A stretch of DNA of 64,000 bases from Streptococcus sanguinis. GTDB taxonomy: Bacteria > Bacillota > Bacilli > Lactobacillales > Streptococcaceae. Within the stretch, counting starts at the first letter, position 1; every line of letters starts with the position of its first letter. The stretch spans positions 1,798,001-1,862,000 of the forward strand of contig NZ_CP054570.1 in assembly GCF_013343115.1 (NCBI RefSeq), in the 5' to 3' direction. The position numbers and the translations under genes are program-made. The notes beneath the pieces are model-generated. The model was not told the origin of the DNA. It saw nothing but the letters and a program-made list of their open reading frames with translations, and did no database searches. Shown here piece after piece: positions 37,295 through 45,172 of the stretch.

Positions 37295-37786
37295 TTATGC
37301 AGCTTTCTCAATTTCCTTTGCTATTCTACTTTTCCGCAATTTCCTCTGGAGGATATATTTCAATAAAACAGCAGGATTCAGACTATAGGATAATTGTAAT
37401 TTAAAATAATTAATCCACTCGATGACAGCAAAAAAACAAATTGCTAAAAAGATTATGGATGTGGGAAATTCACTGTAATTTAAAATAATTATCAAGGCCC
37501 CTACACCTAGTAAAATAAGGTCTAAGATCTTTAGTATTCTGTAAATCTTGCCTGTATATCTTTCAGCAAATCTTGGATTGGAAATCCTTTTTATCAAAAT
37601 CCACCAGAAAACAGAGCCCTGTATCAAAATAAAACTCAGTACAAACAAGGAGAAAGAAATAGAAATCAAAGCTCCAGTAGTAAGAATCCATTTTTTGAGA
37701 AGGAAAAAATTCATCCAAAATACTAGCACAGCGACTAGCTCCCCTGTGGCTAAACTAGTCAATTTTCGTTTCATTAACTTTTTCAA
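37295..37786 (-). CDS. Hypothetical membrane protein
   Basis: 163 residues from TTG 37786 (GGAGG 12 bases upstream; ATG 37774 is an alternative without RBS). Four hydrophobic segments: LVAVLVFWMNFFLL, TGALISISFSLFVLSFILIQGSVFWWILI, ILDLILLGVGALIIIL and SIIFLAICFFAVIEWINY. The C-terminus is basic (LQRKLRKSRIAKEIEKAA). I do not recognise the family. The region is AT-rich compared with its neighbours and interrupts the regulator-PTS order known from pneumococcus, which suggests a later insertion. Confidence 0.65.
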   Translation of the reverse strand: MKKLMKRKLTSLATGELVAVLVFWMNFFLLKKWILTTGALISISFSLFVLSFILIQGSVFWWILIKRISNPRFAERYTGKIYRILKILDLILLGVGALIIILNYSEFPTSIIFLAICFFAVIEWINYFKLQLSYSLNPAVLLKYILQRKLRKSRIAKEIEKAA

Positions 37787-37886
37787 ATCAACAATCCACC
37801 TCCATACATAAGTGCTAATTTTACATAAAAAATAGGGTTCCTAAATTTCGTTTTGGAAATCTTATTCACCTGAGATTCTAATGCCA

Positions 37887-38858
37887 TCAGGAAGTGAGGA
37901 AACTCCTATCTCCGTCCAAGTCTAGCATTTTCAAAATAGTCGCCTCATCCGTAATCAAATGATTGACATAGCCAGCTCGCAACACCGCTAAGATAGCAGC
38001 AGATTTTTGACTGCCATAGGCAAAGGCCAGACTAAGCGGCACTTTTTTCAAATTTTCCAAAGAGATGGCAATCGTTCGATTTTGCAAATGCTGGTAGACC
38101 ATCTCCCCTTTTTTATTAAAGAAGCGACAGCAGATTTCTCCGACAGCATCCTGACTCTCTAGAGCAAGAAAATCCTCTGAGGTCAGCATGTCCAGCCATT
38201 GACGATTTCTCGTGTCAACCTGCCCTCCAATACCAACCACAGCCACATCCAGCTCCTGCCAGCTGCTTTTCAGATCTTCAAAATATTTAGAAGCCAATAT
38301 TCCATTTGTCAGTTGCTCGTTCTCCTGAATAATCGTGGAATTCATAAAACGGCAGTCCCCATGGTATTTTCCAGCCATGCTATAGATGAGGGTGTTCACA
38401 TGATAGCGTGCATGGATATGACTCGGTCCACCTGCCAAAGGAAAGAAATGGACATTTGTCAAATGCTTGCTGCTAGAGTGCTCTACTAAAAGGCTCAAGC
38501 TCTTTCCCCAAGAAAATCCCACTTTATCATTGTCTTTAATCAGGCCGCGCAGCATACCTGCAGCAGCTTGAGCCAACCTCTCTTCCAGGTCTGCTGGAGA
38601 TTCATCTACTAAGTTACTGACAATTTCGATTCCCTTGAGCCCGTATTTTTCTTTTACATAGTTTTCCAAATGGAACAAGCGGGTATCGAAATCTTCGATC
38701 TCAATCTTCACAATGCCTTCTTTTTTAGCTTCTGCCAGCATTCGGCTGATAGTGGTGCGATAAATCCCTGTCTCAGCCGCAATGTCAGACTGGCTTCTTT
38801 CTTCTATGTAGTAGAGATAAGCAATTTTTGCCAATAGTTTTTTTCTTTCATTTTTCAT
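37887..38858 (-). CDS. SorC/DeoR-type sugar-binding transcriptional regulator
   Basis: 323 residues. N-terminal helix-turn-helix KIAYLYYIEERSQSDIAAETGIYRTTISRMLAEAKKEGIVKIEI and the SorC sugar-phosphate-binding domain (FSWGKSLSLLVEH, VVGIGGQVDTRN, GEICCRFF). Such proteins act as repressors or activators controlled by phosphosugars. It forms a two-gene unit with the DeoR gene upstream (16 bases). The TGCACATTTGTGCA motifs at the PTS and GRE promoters are its likely targets. Confidence 0.9.
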   Translation of the reverse strand: MKNERKKLLAKIAYLYYIEERSQSDIAAETGIYRTTISRMLAEAKKEGIVKIEIEDFDTRLFHLENYVKEKYGLKGIEIVSNLVDESPADLEERLAQAAAGMLRGLIKDNDKVGFSWGKSLSLLVEHSSSKHLTNVHFFPLAGGPSHIHARYHVNTLIYSMAGKYHGDCRFMNSTIIQENEQLTNGILASKYFEDLKSSWQELDVAVVGIGGQVDTRNRQWLDMLTSEDFLALESQDAVGEICCRFFNKKGEMVYQHLQNRTIAISLENLKKVPLSLAFAYGSQKSAAILAVLRAGYVNHLITDEATILKMLDLDGDRSFLTS

Positions 38859-38874
38859 CTTATCTCCTTCTCTG

Positions 38875-39618
38875 CTAGATCAGAGTCAGCTTGATATCGG
38901 CAGCTTTCAAGCGCTCAACAGCCTCTTTAGGAATCGCCTTGTCAGTCACCACTTGGGCAATCTGTTTGAAGCCAAATCTCTTAACCGTTCCTTTTCTGGT
39001 AAACTTACTTGAGTCCGTCAAGACAATCATCTGGTCAGATGCCTCTGACATATACTGCACAACCTCACTCCGCATCAGGTCCTTGCCTGTAAAGCCTAGA
39101 TTTTCATCATAGCCATCTGTTCCGACAAAAGCATGTTCTACGTGGAAAAAGCGGATCATTTCCTTGAGAAGAGGCCCTACTGTCACTTGAGAATCTTTCT
39201 GAAATTCTCCGCCCAGTAAGATAATTTTACAAGAATCAGTTTGTTTTATATAATCCGCAATAAAATAAGAATTGGTAATAATCTTGACATTCTTCTTCGT
39301 CCGGCAGATTTCCTCAGCTAGCAAGGCACAGGTCGAACCTGATTCGATCATAATGGTTTCATTATCCTGAACGATTTTTGCTGCTTCCTGGGCAATTCGG
39401 CGCTTGGTATCATAATGAAAGGAAAGTCTGACATTCAGATCATCGCCGCTATTTAAAACAGCATAGCCATGCTCTCTGCGCAGTAGACCTTTGGTTTCCA
39501 GCTTATCCAAGTCCTTGCGAATCGTTACTTTGGACACTTTTAACCGGTCAGACAAAGTATTGACATCAATTCGTTCAAATTCAGATACTAATTTAACAAT
39601 TTCATCTAAACGTTCCAT
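38875..39618 (-). CDS. DeoR/GlpR family transcriptional regulator
   Basis: 247 residues. Winged helix ERLDEIVKLVSEFERIDVNTLSDRLKVSKVTIRKDLDKLETKGLLRREHGYAV, then the DeoR sensor domain with IMIESGSTCALLAEEI, LGGEFQKDSQVTVGP and VGTDGYDENLGFTGKD. Members are repressors released by phosphosugars. It is divergent from the GRE activase gene, and the matching TTTC(A/T)TTCGTAA elements near the activase and GRE promoters are candidates for its operator. Confidence 0.92.
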   Translation of the reverse strand: MERLDEIVKLVSEFERIDVNTLSDRLKVSKVTIRKDLDKLETKGLLRREHGYAVLNSGDDLNVRLSFHYDTKRRIAQEAAKIVQDNETIMIESGSTCALLAEEICRTKKNVKIITNSYFIADYIKQTDSCKIILLGGEFQKDSQVTVGPLLKEMIRFFHVEHAFVGTDGYDENLGFTGKDLMRSEVVQYMSEASDQMIVLTDSSKFTRKGTVKRFGFKQIAQVVTDKAIPKEAVERLKAADIKLTLI

Positions 39619-39636
39619 TCTATCACCTCTGCTATT

Positions 39637-39717
39637 ATTGTAACAAAAGACGCCTTAAAAATAAAATAAAAATAACTTTCATTCGTAATTGTTTTTCTTT
39701 CTAAAATAAGTTATAAT
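39637..39717. promoter_or_regulatory. Divergent promoters of the DeoR gene and the activase gene
   Basis: Rightward: TTGTTT (39689-39694), 17 bases, TATAAT (39712-39717). Leftward: extended -10 TGTTACAAT (complement of 39637-39645), the same form as at the GRE gene. TTTCATTCGTAA (39677-39688) lies against the rightward -35. Confidence 0.65.
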
Positions 39718-39742
39718 GATTATATCCAAAGGAGGCCTGAGT

Positions 39743-40519
39743 ATGGAAACAACAAAAGGAATTATTTTCAACATCCAACATTTCAGTATTCATGATGGAC
39801 CAGGGATTCGTACAACGGTTTTCCTCAAGGGCTGTCCTCTGCGCTGCCCTTGGTGCTCTAATCCAGAATCACAGCAATTCAGACCCGAGCCTATGCTGGA
39901 TGCTACTACCAAAAAAAGCATCACTATGGGGGAGGAAAGAAGTGTCGAGGAGATTATCAACGAAGTCCTAAAGGACAGAGATTTTTATGAAGAATCTGGC
40001 GGTGGCCTAACCTTATCTGGCGGAGAGATTTTCGCCCAGTTTGAATTTGCCAAGGCCATTCTCAAAGCGGCTAAGGAAAAAGGGATTCATACCGCTATTG
40101 AAACAACTGCCTTTGTAGAACATGAAAAATTCGTGGATCTCATCCAGTACGTTGATTTTATCTATACAGACCTGAAACATTATAACTCTGTCAACCACCG
40201 CAAGGTGACTGGAGTAAAAAACGAATTAATTGTTCAGAATATCCACTACGCCTTCACTCATCAAAAGACGATTGTTCTGCGCATTCCTGTCATTCCAGAT
40301 TTTAATGACTCTTTAGAAGATGCAGAGCGGTTTGCGACTTTGTTTAATGAACTATCCATCGATCAAGTCCAGCTGTTGCCTTTCCATCAATTTGGCGAAA
40401 ATAAATACAAATTACTTGGCCGAAAGTATGCCATGGAAGATGTCAAGGCCTTGCACCCTGAAGACTTATTTGAATACCAAGATGTCTTTTTGAAGCATGA
40501 CATTAATTGTTATTTTTAG
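39743..40519 (+). CDS. pflE: Glycyl radical enzyme activating enzyme (radical SAM)
   Basis: 258 residues from ATG 39743 (AAAGGAGG upstream). Radical SAM cluster CPLRCPWC with C31-x3-C35-x2-C38, preceded by the activase signature HDGPGIRTTVFLKG, and GGGLTLSGGE for SAM. It makes the glycyl radical on the enzyme at 32380-34821. Most activases of non-PFL radical enzymes carry an inserted ferredoxin-like domain with eight cysteines after the cluster; here that stretch is about 25 residues and cysteine-free, like PFL activase. Confidence 0.93.
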   Translation: METTKGIIFNIQHFSIHDGPGIRTTVFLKGCPLRCPWCSNPESQQFRPEPMLDATTKKSITMGEERSVEEIINEVLKDRDFYEESGGGLTLSGGEIFAQFEFAKAILKAAKEKGIHTAIETTAFVEHEKFVDLIQYVDFIYTDLKHYNSVNHRKVTGVKNELIVQNIHYAFTHQKTIVLRIPVIPDFNDSLEDAERFATLFNELSIDQVQLLPFHQFGENKYKLLGRKYAMEDVKALHPEDLFEYQDVFLKHDINCYF

Positions 40520-40534
40520 TCTTTAATTTTCAAA

Positions 40535-40589
40535 CACCAAAAAACAAGCCACATTGTCAACCCTACGGTTGAAAGGTGGCTTGTTTTGT
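40535..40589. terminator. 55-bp terminator repeat, copy 2
   Basis: Identical to 30493-30547, in the same orientation. It lies between the convergent activase and glycosyltransferase genes and ends one base before the latter's stop codon. Confidence 0.9.
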
Positions 40590-41459
40590 TTATTCTCCAA
40601 ATAGTTTGAGTTTGCTTTCAATTTCCTGATAGACCAGACTGGACTGCATACCGACAGCTGCAGCGCTGTCGCGACAATACTGGAGCAGGAAAGCGTAGTA
40701 TTTGTAGTAGAAGCTCAGGTCATAGCCCAGCTTACCCAAAATGGCTAGCTGCTCCTCAAAACCTATAATCAAGTCTCGGAACCACTGCTCATTCCAAGTC
40801 ATGGAGATGCTATTTGGCCGCAAGCGATAGTAATAGAGCGGTTCATTGAGGTAGATAATCTTTTCTGACTGAAGGTACAGCTTATAAGTCGTAAAAGCAT
40901 CTTCGGCCACTCGGCCGACTGGATAGCGCACTGTATCAAAGAGCTTACGTTTATAGAGCTTGGCCCAGGCACAAAGAAAGACACCGTCTAGCATGCGCCG
41001 TCTAGGATACTCCTCGATTATCTCTTCTCGCGTATAGAGGGTTTCAAAATGCTCTGTCGAATAGTAGAGGAAGGCTGAATCCTCTGCACGAAAGCTACAG
41101 TGGTGACCAATGGCAATATCCGCATCGTACTCCTTGAGCTTTTCATAAAGGCGGGCAACATGCTGCTCAGGCAGCCAGTCATCCGAATCTACAAAAATCA
41201 AATAGTCTGCACTAGAGTGCTCAATCCCTGTGTTGCGGGCACCGGACAAGCCTTGATTTTCCTGATGAATGAGACGAATCCTCGCATCCTGATCAGCTAG
41301 CTCTTGGCAAATCTGGCCAGAAGCATCTGTTGAACCATCATTGACTAGAATAATTTCCAGATTTTGATATGTCTGACGACAGACGCTGTTCACACATTCT
41401 GCTAAATACTGCTCAACATTGTAAACAGGGATGATAACACTGATTAATTCCTGAGACAT
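40590..41459 (-). CDS. Family 2 glycosyltransferase
   Basis: 289 residues, GT-A fold. SVIIPVYNVEQYLAECVNSVCRQTYQNLEIILVNDGSTD at the start, the metal-binding DSDDW (about 92-96), and the ED in RVAEDAFTTYK as catalytic base region. No transmembrane helix. Typical of GT2 enzymes adding sugars to capsule, wall polysaccharide or serine-rich glycoproteins. It stands alone here, so the acceptor is unknown. Confidence 0.92.
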   Translation of the reverse strand: MSQELISVIIPVYNVEQYLAECVNSVCRQTYQNLEIILVNDGSTDASGQICQELADQDARIRLIHQENQGLSGARNTGIEHSSADYLIFVDSDDWLPEQHVARLYEKLKEYDADIAIGHHCSFRAEDSAFLYYSTEHFETLYTREEIIEEYPRRRMLDGVFLCAWAKLYKRKLFDTVRYPVGRVAEDAFTTYKLYLQSEKIIYLNEPLYYYRLRPNSISMTWNEQWFRDLIIGFEEQLAILGKLGYDLSFYYKYYAFLLQYCRDSAAAVGMQSSLVYQEIESKLKLFGE

Positions 41460-41634
41460 GATAACTCCTATTCTTTTCCTGTCTTTTTATTATACATGAT
41501 TTTTTAGGTTTGTGAGGTGTTTTTGGGAAAATAAATTTTTAAAGGGTAGTTTCCGCTTTTTAGACATATTTTGATTTGTTGTTCAATTGTTTTGTTTTTA
41601 CACTTATAAAAATCTTCCGTCCTTTATTTTATGC

Positions 41635-41640
41635 TATACT
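41635..41640 (+). promoter_or_regulatory. Extended -10 of the NERD gene
   Basis: TGCTATACT (41632-41640); no clear -35. Confidence 0.45.
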
Positions 41641-41670
41641 CGAATTAGGGATTTTAAGGGAGATTAGGAA

Positions 41671-42651
41671 ATGTTTGGATTCTTTTTCATCGCATTTATG
41701 GCTGTCTTTGGCATCGTCTTTTTTATCAGTTATAAGCTGCTTGAAGACAGGGAAGATAGGGACTCGGATTGGTCGTCCAGCCAAAGCCCAGAGCCTGACT
41801 ATTTCCAGCAAACCCAGACTGCCCCTTGGGAACTCAAATACAACAAGGGAAAACAGGGAGAGTACCAGCTTGGTCAGGTCTTGAACCAGCTCTATGGCTA
41901 TAAAAAGATTTTATACAATCTCTACATCTTCAAAGAAGATGGCACTACCACTGAGATTGATGCCTTGCTGATTCATCCATCTGGAATTTACATTTTTGAG
42001 TCCAAAAACTACAAGGGCTGGATTTTCGGCTCAGAAAATCAGCAATACTGGACTCAGGTTCTTTCCAGAGGCCGAGGAAAATCCTACAAGAATTCTTTTT
42101 TCAATCCCATTATTCAAAATAAAGTCCATCTCAAATGGCTCAGCTACTATCTCAACCAATACACCCCAAATCTATATTCCTATATCGTCTTTGGCAATGA
42201 CTGTCAGCTTAAAGAAATCCATCTAAACAGTGACAGGCATAAGGTTATTCAGACCTGGCAAGTGATTGGGGCAATTGACCAGCAGGCCTGCCAAAGTCCA
42301 GTCTACCTGTCGCCCGAGCAGATTGACGACCTCTATCGTATGCTCCTGCCCCTGACTAAGCGAAAGCAGGTCATCAAAGAGCGCCATATTAATAGCATTG
42401 CTCAAAATAAACAGCGTAGAGAAGCAGAAAAGATCTGCCCTCGCTGCCAGCATGGATTAGTGCTCCGTACAGCAGCCAAAGGTTCTAAGGCCGGTCAGCA
42501 ATTTTGGGGCTGCTCCAATTTCCCAAGATGCCGCTTTACTCAAAAATACCAAGAGCCTGTCTGCAACCCGCTTGCCGAGCAAGTTGCTCAAGCATCTAAT
42601 CTCGGACAGCCTATCATACAAAACCTAAACCAAACACAAAGCAACAGCTAG
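41671..42651 (+). CDS. NERD domain protein with topoisomerase-type zinc finger, membrane anchored
   Basis: 326 residues. N-terminal transmembrane helix (FGFFFIAFMAVFGIVFFISY, residues 2-21). NERD domain, about 55-175: KGKQGEYQLGQVL, TTTEIDALLIHPSGIYIFESKNYKGWIFG, an endonuclease-like fold with acidic residues and E-S-K (cf. D/E-x-K). A C4 zinc ribbon of the topoisomerase I C-terminal type, about 255-295 (CPRCQHGLVLR ... FWGCSNFPRCRFT). RBS GGGAGATTAGG. The NERD family is predicted to process DNA or RNA but is uncharacterised. Membrane tether plus zinc finger suggests action on nucleic acid at the membrane. Confidence 0.88.
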   Translation: MFGFFFIAFMAVFGIVFFISYKLLEDREDRDSDWSSSQSPEPDYFQQTQTAPWELKYNKGKQGEYQLGQVLNQLYGYKKILYNLYIFKEDGTTTEIDALLIHPSGIYIFESKNYKGWIFGSENQQYWTQVLSRGRGKSYKNSFFNPIIQNKVHLKWLSYYLNQYTPNLYSYIVFGNDCQLKEIHLNSDRHKVIQTWQVIGAIDQQACQSPVYLSPEQIDDLYRMLLPLTKRKQVIKERHINSIAQNKQRREAEKICPRCQHGLVLRTAAKGSKAGQQFWGCSNFPRCRFTQKYQEPVCNPLAEQVAQASNLGQPIIQNLNQTQSNS

Positions 42652-42671
42652 AATCTGCTGTTGCTTTTTTG
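42639..42671 (+). terminator. Terminator of the NERD gene
   Basis: GCAACAGC (42641-42648) pairs with GCTGTTGC (42657-42664), then TTTTTT. The stop codon lies in the hairpin. Confidence 0.85.
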
Positions 42672-42699
42672 TAGATTATTTTTCCTCTAGCTTGCAAAA

Positions 42700-44115
42700 C
42701 TAAGATTTTTTCTTCAAGCCAAGGAAGCCAGCTCCCAGCCCTAAGAGTCCGAGTCCAAGCAGATTGGTCAATAGACTGCTTTGGCTGCCGGTCTTAGGTA
42801 GTTGTTTGGAAGAAGCTTGTTGAAGAGTTGGCTCTTGAGACGATGCTTGAGGGTCCGTCTGGCCGTTTGCTTTGTAGGTTAGATTTTCCACCTGGCTACT
42901 CTTTGAATCAGGACTTGCAGGAGTTTGCTGCTGGGCTTGATTTTGAGAGGCCTGCTCCATATCGGCCAACGGTACGATACTCTTCATAAACTCATCTTGT
43001 GAAATGGCCCTTTCTTCAACTGCATCTTGAATACCAGTGAGGCTGACAAAATAATAACGCGCCCAATCCTTGGTCAGTCGCTGAATACCAGCCAGACCAG
43101 CTCCTGGATACCAGAGCGGCTTGCTCACTTCTTCAGCAAATTTCCAGTCACCACCAACTTGAATACCAAGCTTGGCATCTGGATCAGATTTTTCAGAAAT
43201 ACGAGCTTCTACGGAAACTAAAACAGCCCGAATGGTTTGAGGATTTGGAATATCACGGGCTTGATCAGAACCCCAGTGGGCAACCCGATCTTGCTTAGGT
43301 AAGACCTCAATAGCTGTTCCCCCGCCAGCCAAGGCTTCCTGCTGGGCATCTCCTACGTTGCTGGACATATTCCCCTTGAATTGAGAAACCCATTGAACCC
43401 CTTGAGGGTGATCCACAATTTTCTCCCAAACATTGGAGTCCTTCCGGAGCACGAAAGCCTGCATGTTACGAATATCCGCCCAAGCATTGCTGGCCTTATT
43501 GTCCGTCATTTCCATCACAACACCCCAAGGATCAAATTCATTCATCCATTTGCCGCGTTCCTTGTCAAAGACAGCCTTCGCTTCTTCGTCAGTCATCCCT
43601 TCGCCTTTATAAGCTAGGTAGTACCAATCAGCTGCTGGGTCATAAGTCGGACGACCGCCTAACACGACGGCTCCGCCATTAAATTGGCCAGGACCGCCAT
43701 TAGGACCGCGCTTTTGACGCTCCCCATTTTCTTCAACGACATTTTCCTCCGACCAAACCCAGACATCCCCTTGATTGGCTCCCATCTGAGCAATGGCGCG
43801 CTGCTTCTGCTCATCGGACATGACCTGATTGGCTGGCAACTCGCTAGCGGCTGCAGCTGATTCAGCCTGATTTGCAGGAGCTGCTTGGGGTTCAGCCACA
43901 GCTGGATTTTCAGCCTCAGGACTTGCTTGCGGTGCTGGAGAAGCCGGCGTTTCAGCCACTGCGGCAGGGGCAGGCGCAACATCTTCTGCTTCAACTCTTG
44001 AGACAGCTGTAAAAGCTGCTAAGGACAAGAGGGAAGCACATAGCAGCAAGCCGCTCCCATACTTGGCAGCAGAAGCAGATTTTGTTATAGCTTGCCAAGA
44101 AAACTTATTATTCAT
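42700..44115 (-). CDS. LPXTG cell wall-anchored protein with unrecognised central domain
   Basis: 471 residues. Signal peptide, about 1-43 (SAAKYGSGLLLCASLLSLAAFTAVSRVEA). Ala/Pro/Glu-rich stalk, about 44-98. A compact, Trp-rich central domain, about 105-390 (WVWSEENVVEENGERQKRGPNGGPG, ADWYYLAYKGEGMTDEEAKAVFDKERGKW, LGIQVGGDWKFAEEVSKPLWYPGAG). Then a Gln/Ser-rich linker and LPKTG at 439-443 with hydrophobic tail and KKKS. I do not recognise the central domain; the WYPGAG/WARYYFVSL pattern could be a carbohydrate-binding sandwich. It is downstream of the bgaC-aldo-keto reductase operon without a clear terminator between. Confidence 0.85.
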   Translation of the reverse strand: MNNKFSWQAITKSASAAKYGSGLLLCASLLSLAAFTAVSRVEAEDVAPAPAAVAETPASPAPQASPEAENPAVAEPQAAPANQAESAAAASELPANQVMSDEQKQRAIAQMGANQGDVWVWSEENVVEENGERQKRGPNGGPGQFNGGAVVLGGRPTYDPAADWYYLAYKGEGMTDEEAKAVFDKERGKWMNEFDPWGVVMEMTDNKASNAWADIRNMQAFVLRKDSNVWEKIVDHPQGVQWVSQFKGNMSSNVGDAQQEALAGGGTAIEVLPKQDRVAHWGSDQARDIPNPQTIRAVLVSVEARISEKSDPDAKLGIQVGGDWKFAEEVSKPLWYPGAGLAGIQRLTKDWARYYFVSLTGIQDAVEERAISQDEFMKSIVPLADMEQASQNQAQQQTPASPDSKSSQVENLTYKANGQTDPQASSQEPTLQQASSKQLPKTGSQSSLLTNLLGLGLLGLGAGFLGLKKKS

Positions 44116-44150
44116 ATCATTCTCCTTTCATAAGGTGCAGAGTCGAGCTT

Positions 44151-44199
44151 AATCAATGAAGTATGCAGACTGATTCACTGCTCTTAGCCTTCATTGATT
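44151..44199. repeat. Inverted repeat in the leader of the LPXTG gene
   Basis: AATCAATGAAG (44151-44161) and CTTCATTGATT (44189-44199), perfect 11-base arms 27 bases apart, with no T-run. It could be an operator or an mRNA structure between the aldo-keto reductase and surface-protein genes. Confidence 0.6.
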
Positions 44200-44233
44200 C
44201 TGAATAACAAATAATCTCCCAGCAAAAACAAGC

Positions 44234-45163
44234 TTAGGGCAGAGGATTCCCCGCACTCTTGTAAATCTTATACCAGTCAGCCCGAGAGAGCTCAATATCA
44301 AAAGCAGCCACCATTGAGCGAATTCGTTGTGGATTCATGGAGCCAACAATCGGCTGCATTTGTGCTGGATGACGCAAAATCCAGGCGAGAACTAGGGCTT
44401 CAAAAGAAACTTGATAGTCTGACGCAAAGGCGTGCAGAGTTTCTGTAAGCTGAGCATATTTAGGATGCTCTATAAAGAGTCCCTGGTTCAAGTCAACCTG
44501 AAATGGTGACCAAGACTGAATCGTGATATGATGCAATCGACAATAGTCTAACACACTACCATCCCGAACGATTGCTAAAGGATTGAGCATATTGGCATTG
44601 AGCCCAGCATCCAACATCGGAGTATGGGCTGGACCAAACTGCAGTTGGTTGGCAATCAAGGGCTGCTCCACACTCTTTTGCAGCAGCTCCATTTGATAAG
44701 GATTTTGATTGCTGACTCCGAAATAGCGGACCTTCCCAGCTTGGTGCAGACGTGAGAAAGCTTCAGCCACCTCTTCCGGCTCTACAAGAGCATCTGGCCG
44801 GTGCAGGAGGAGCACATCCAGATAGTCTGTCTGCAAACGCTCCAAGCTGCCTTCAACCGAGCTGATAATATAATCCTTAGAAAAGTCAAAATGGTAGTTG
44901 GTGTGAACATCCCGCAGTCCGCACTTGGACTGGATGAGAACTCGATCCCGGGGAATCTTAGCCGAGCGAAGAGCCTGTGCAAACTTTGCTTCAGACTGGC
45001 CTCCAGCATAAACATCTGAGTGGTCAAAGAAATTAATTCCCACTTCTAATGCTGTTTCAAGAACGGAAACAACCTCTTTAGGATCATGCTCTGCCAGTCG
45101 CATGCAACCCAAAATCAGCTGACTGGCTTCTTTCAGTTCATTCCCGACTGTCATATATTTCAT
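44234..45163 (-). CDS. Aldo/keto reductase
   Basis: 309 residues, TIM barrel. Catalytic tetrad pieces FFDHSDVYAGGQSE (Asp, Tyr), VLIQSKCG (Lys) and DVLLLHRPD (His); NADPH-site region VGSMNPQRI near the C-terminus. Close to the YdhF/oxidoreductase subgroup. It starts nine bases after the beta-galactosidase stop, so it belongs to the galactoside operon. It may reduce a released sugar or aldehyde; substrate not known. Confidence 0.92.
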   Translation of the reverse strand: MKYMTVGNELKEASQLILGCMRLAEHDPKEVVSVLETALEVGINFFDHSDVYAGGQSEAKFAQALRSAKIPRDRVLIQSKCGLRDVHTNYHFDFSKDYIISSVEGSLERLQTDYLDVLLLHRPDALVEPEEVAEAFSRLHQAGKVRYFGVSNQNPYQMELLQKSVEQPLIANQLQFGPAHTPMLDAGLNANMLNPLAIVRDGSVLDYCRLHHITIQSWSPFQVDLNQGLFIEHPKYAQLTETLHAFASDYQVSFEALVLAWILRHPAQMQPIVGSMNPQRIRSMVAAFDIELSRADWYKIYKSAGNPLP

Positions 45164-45172
45164 CGCAACACC

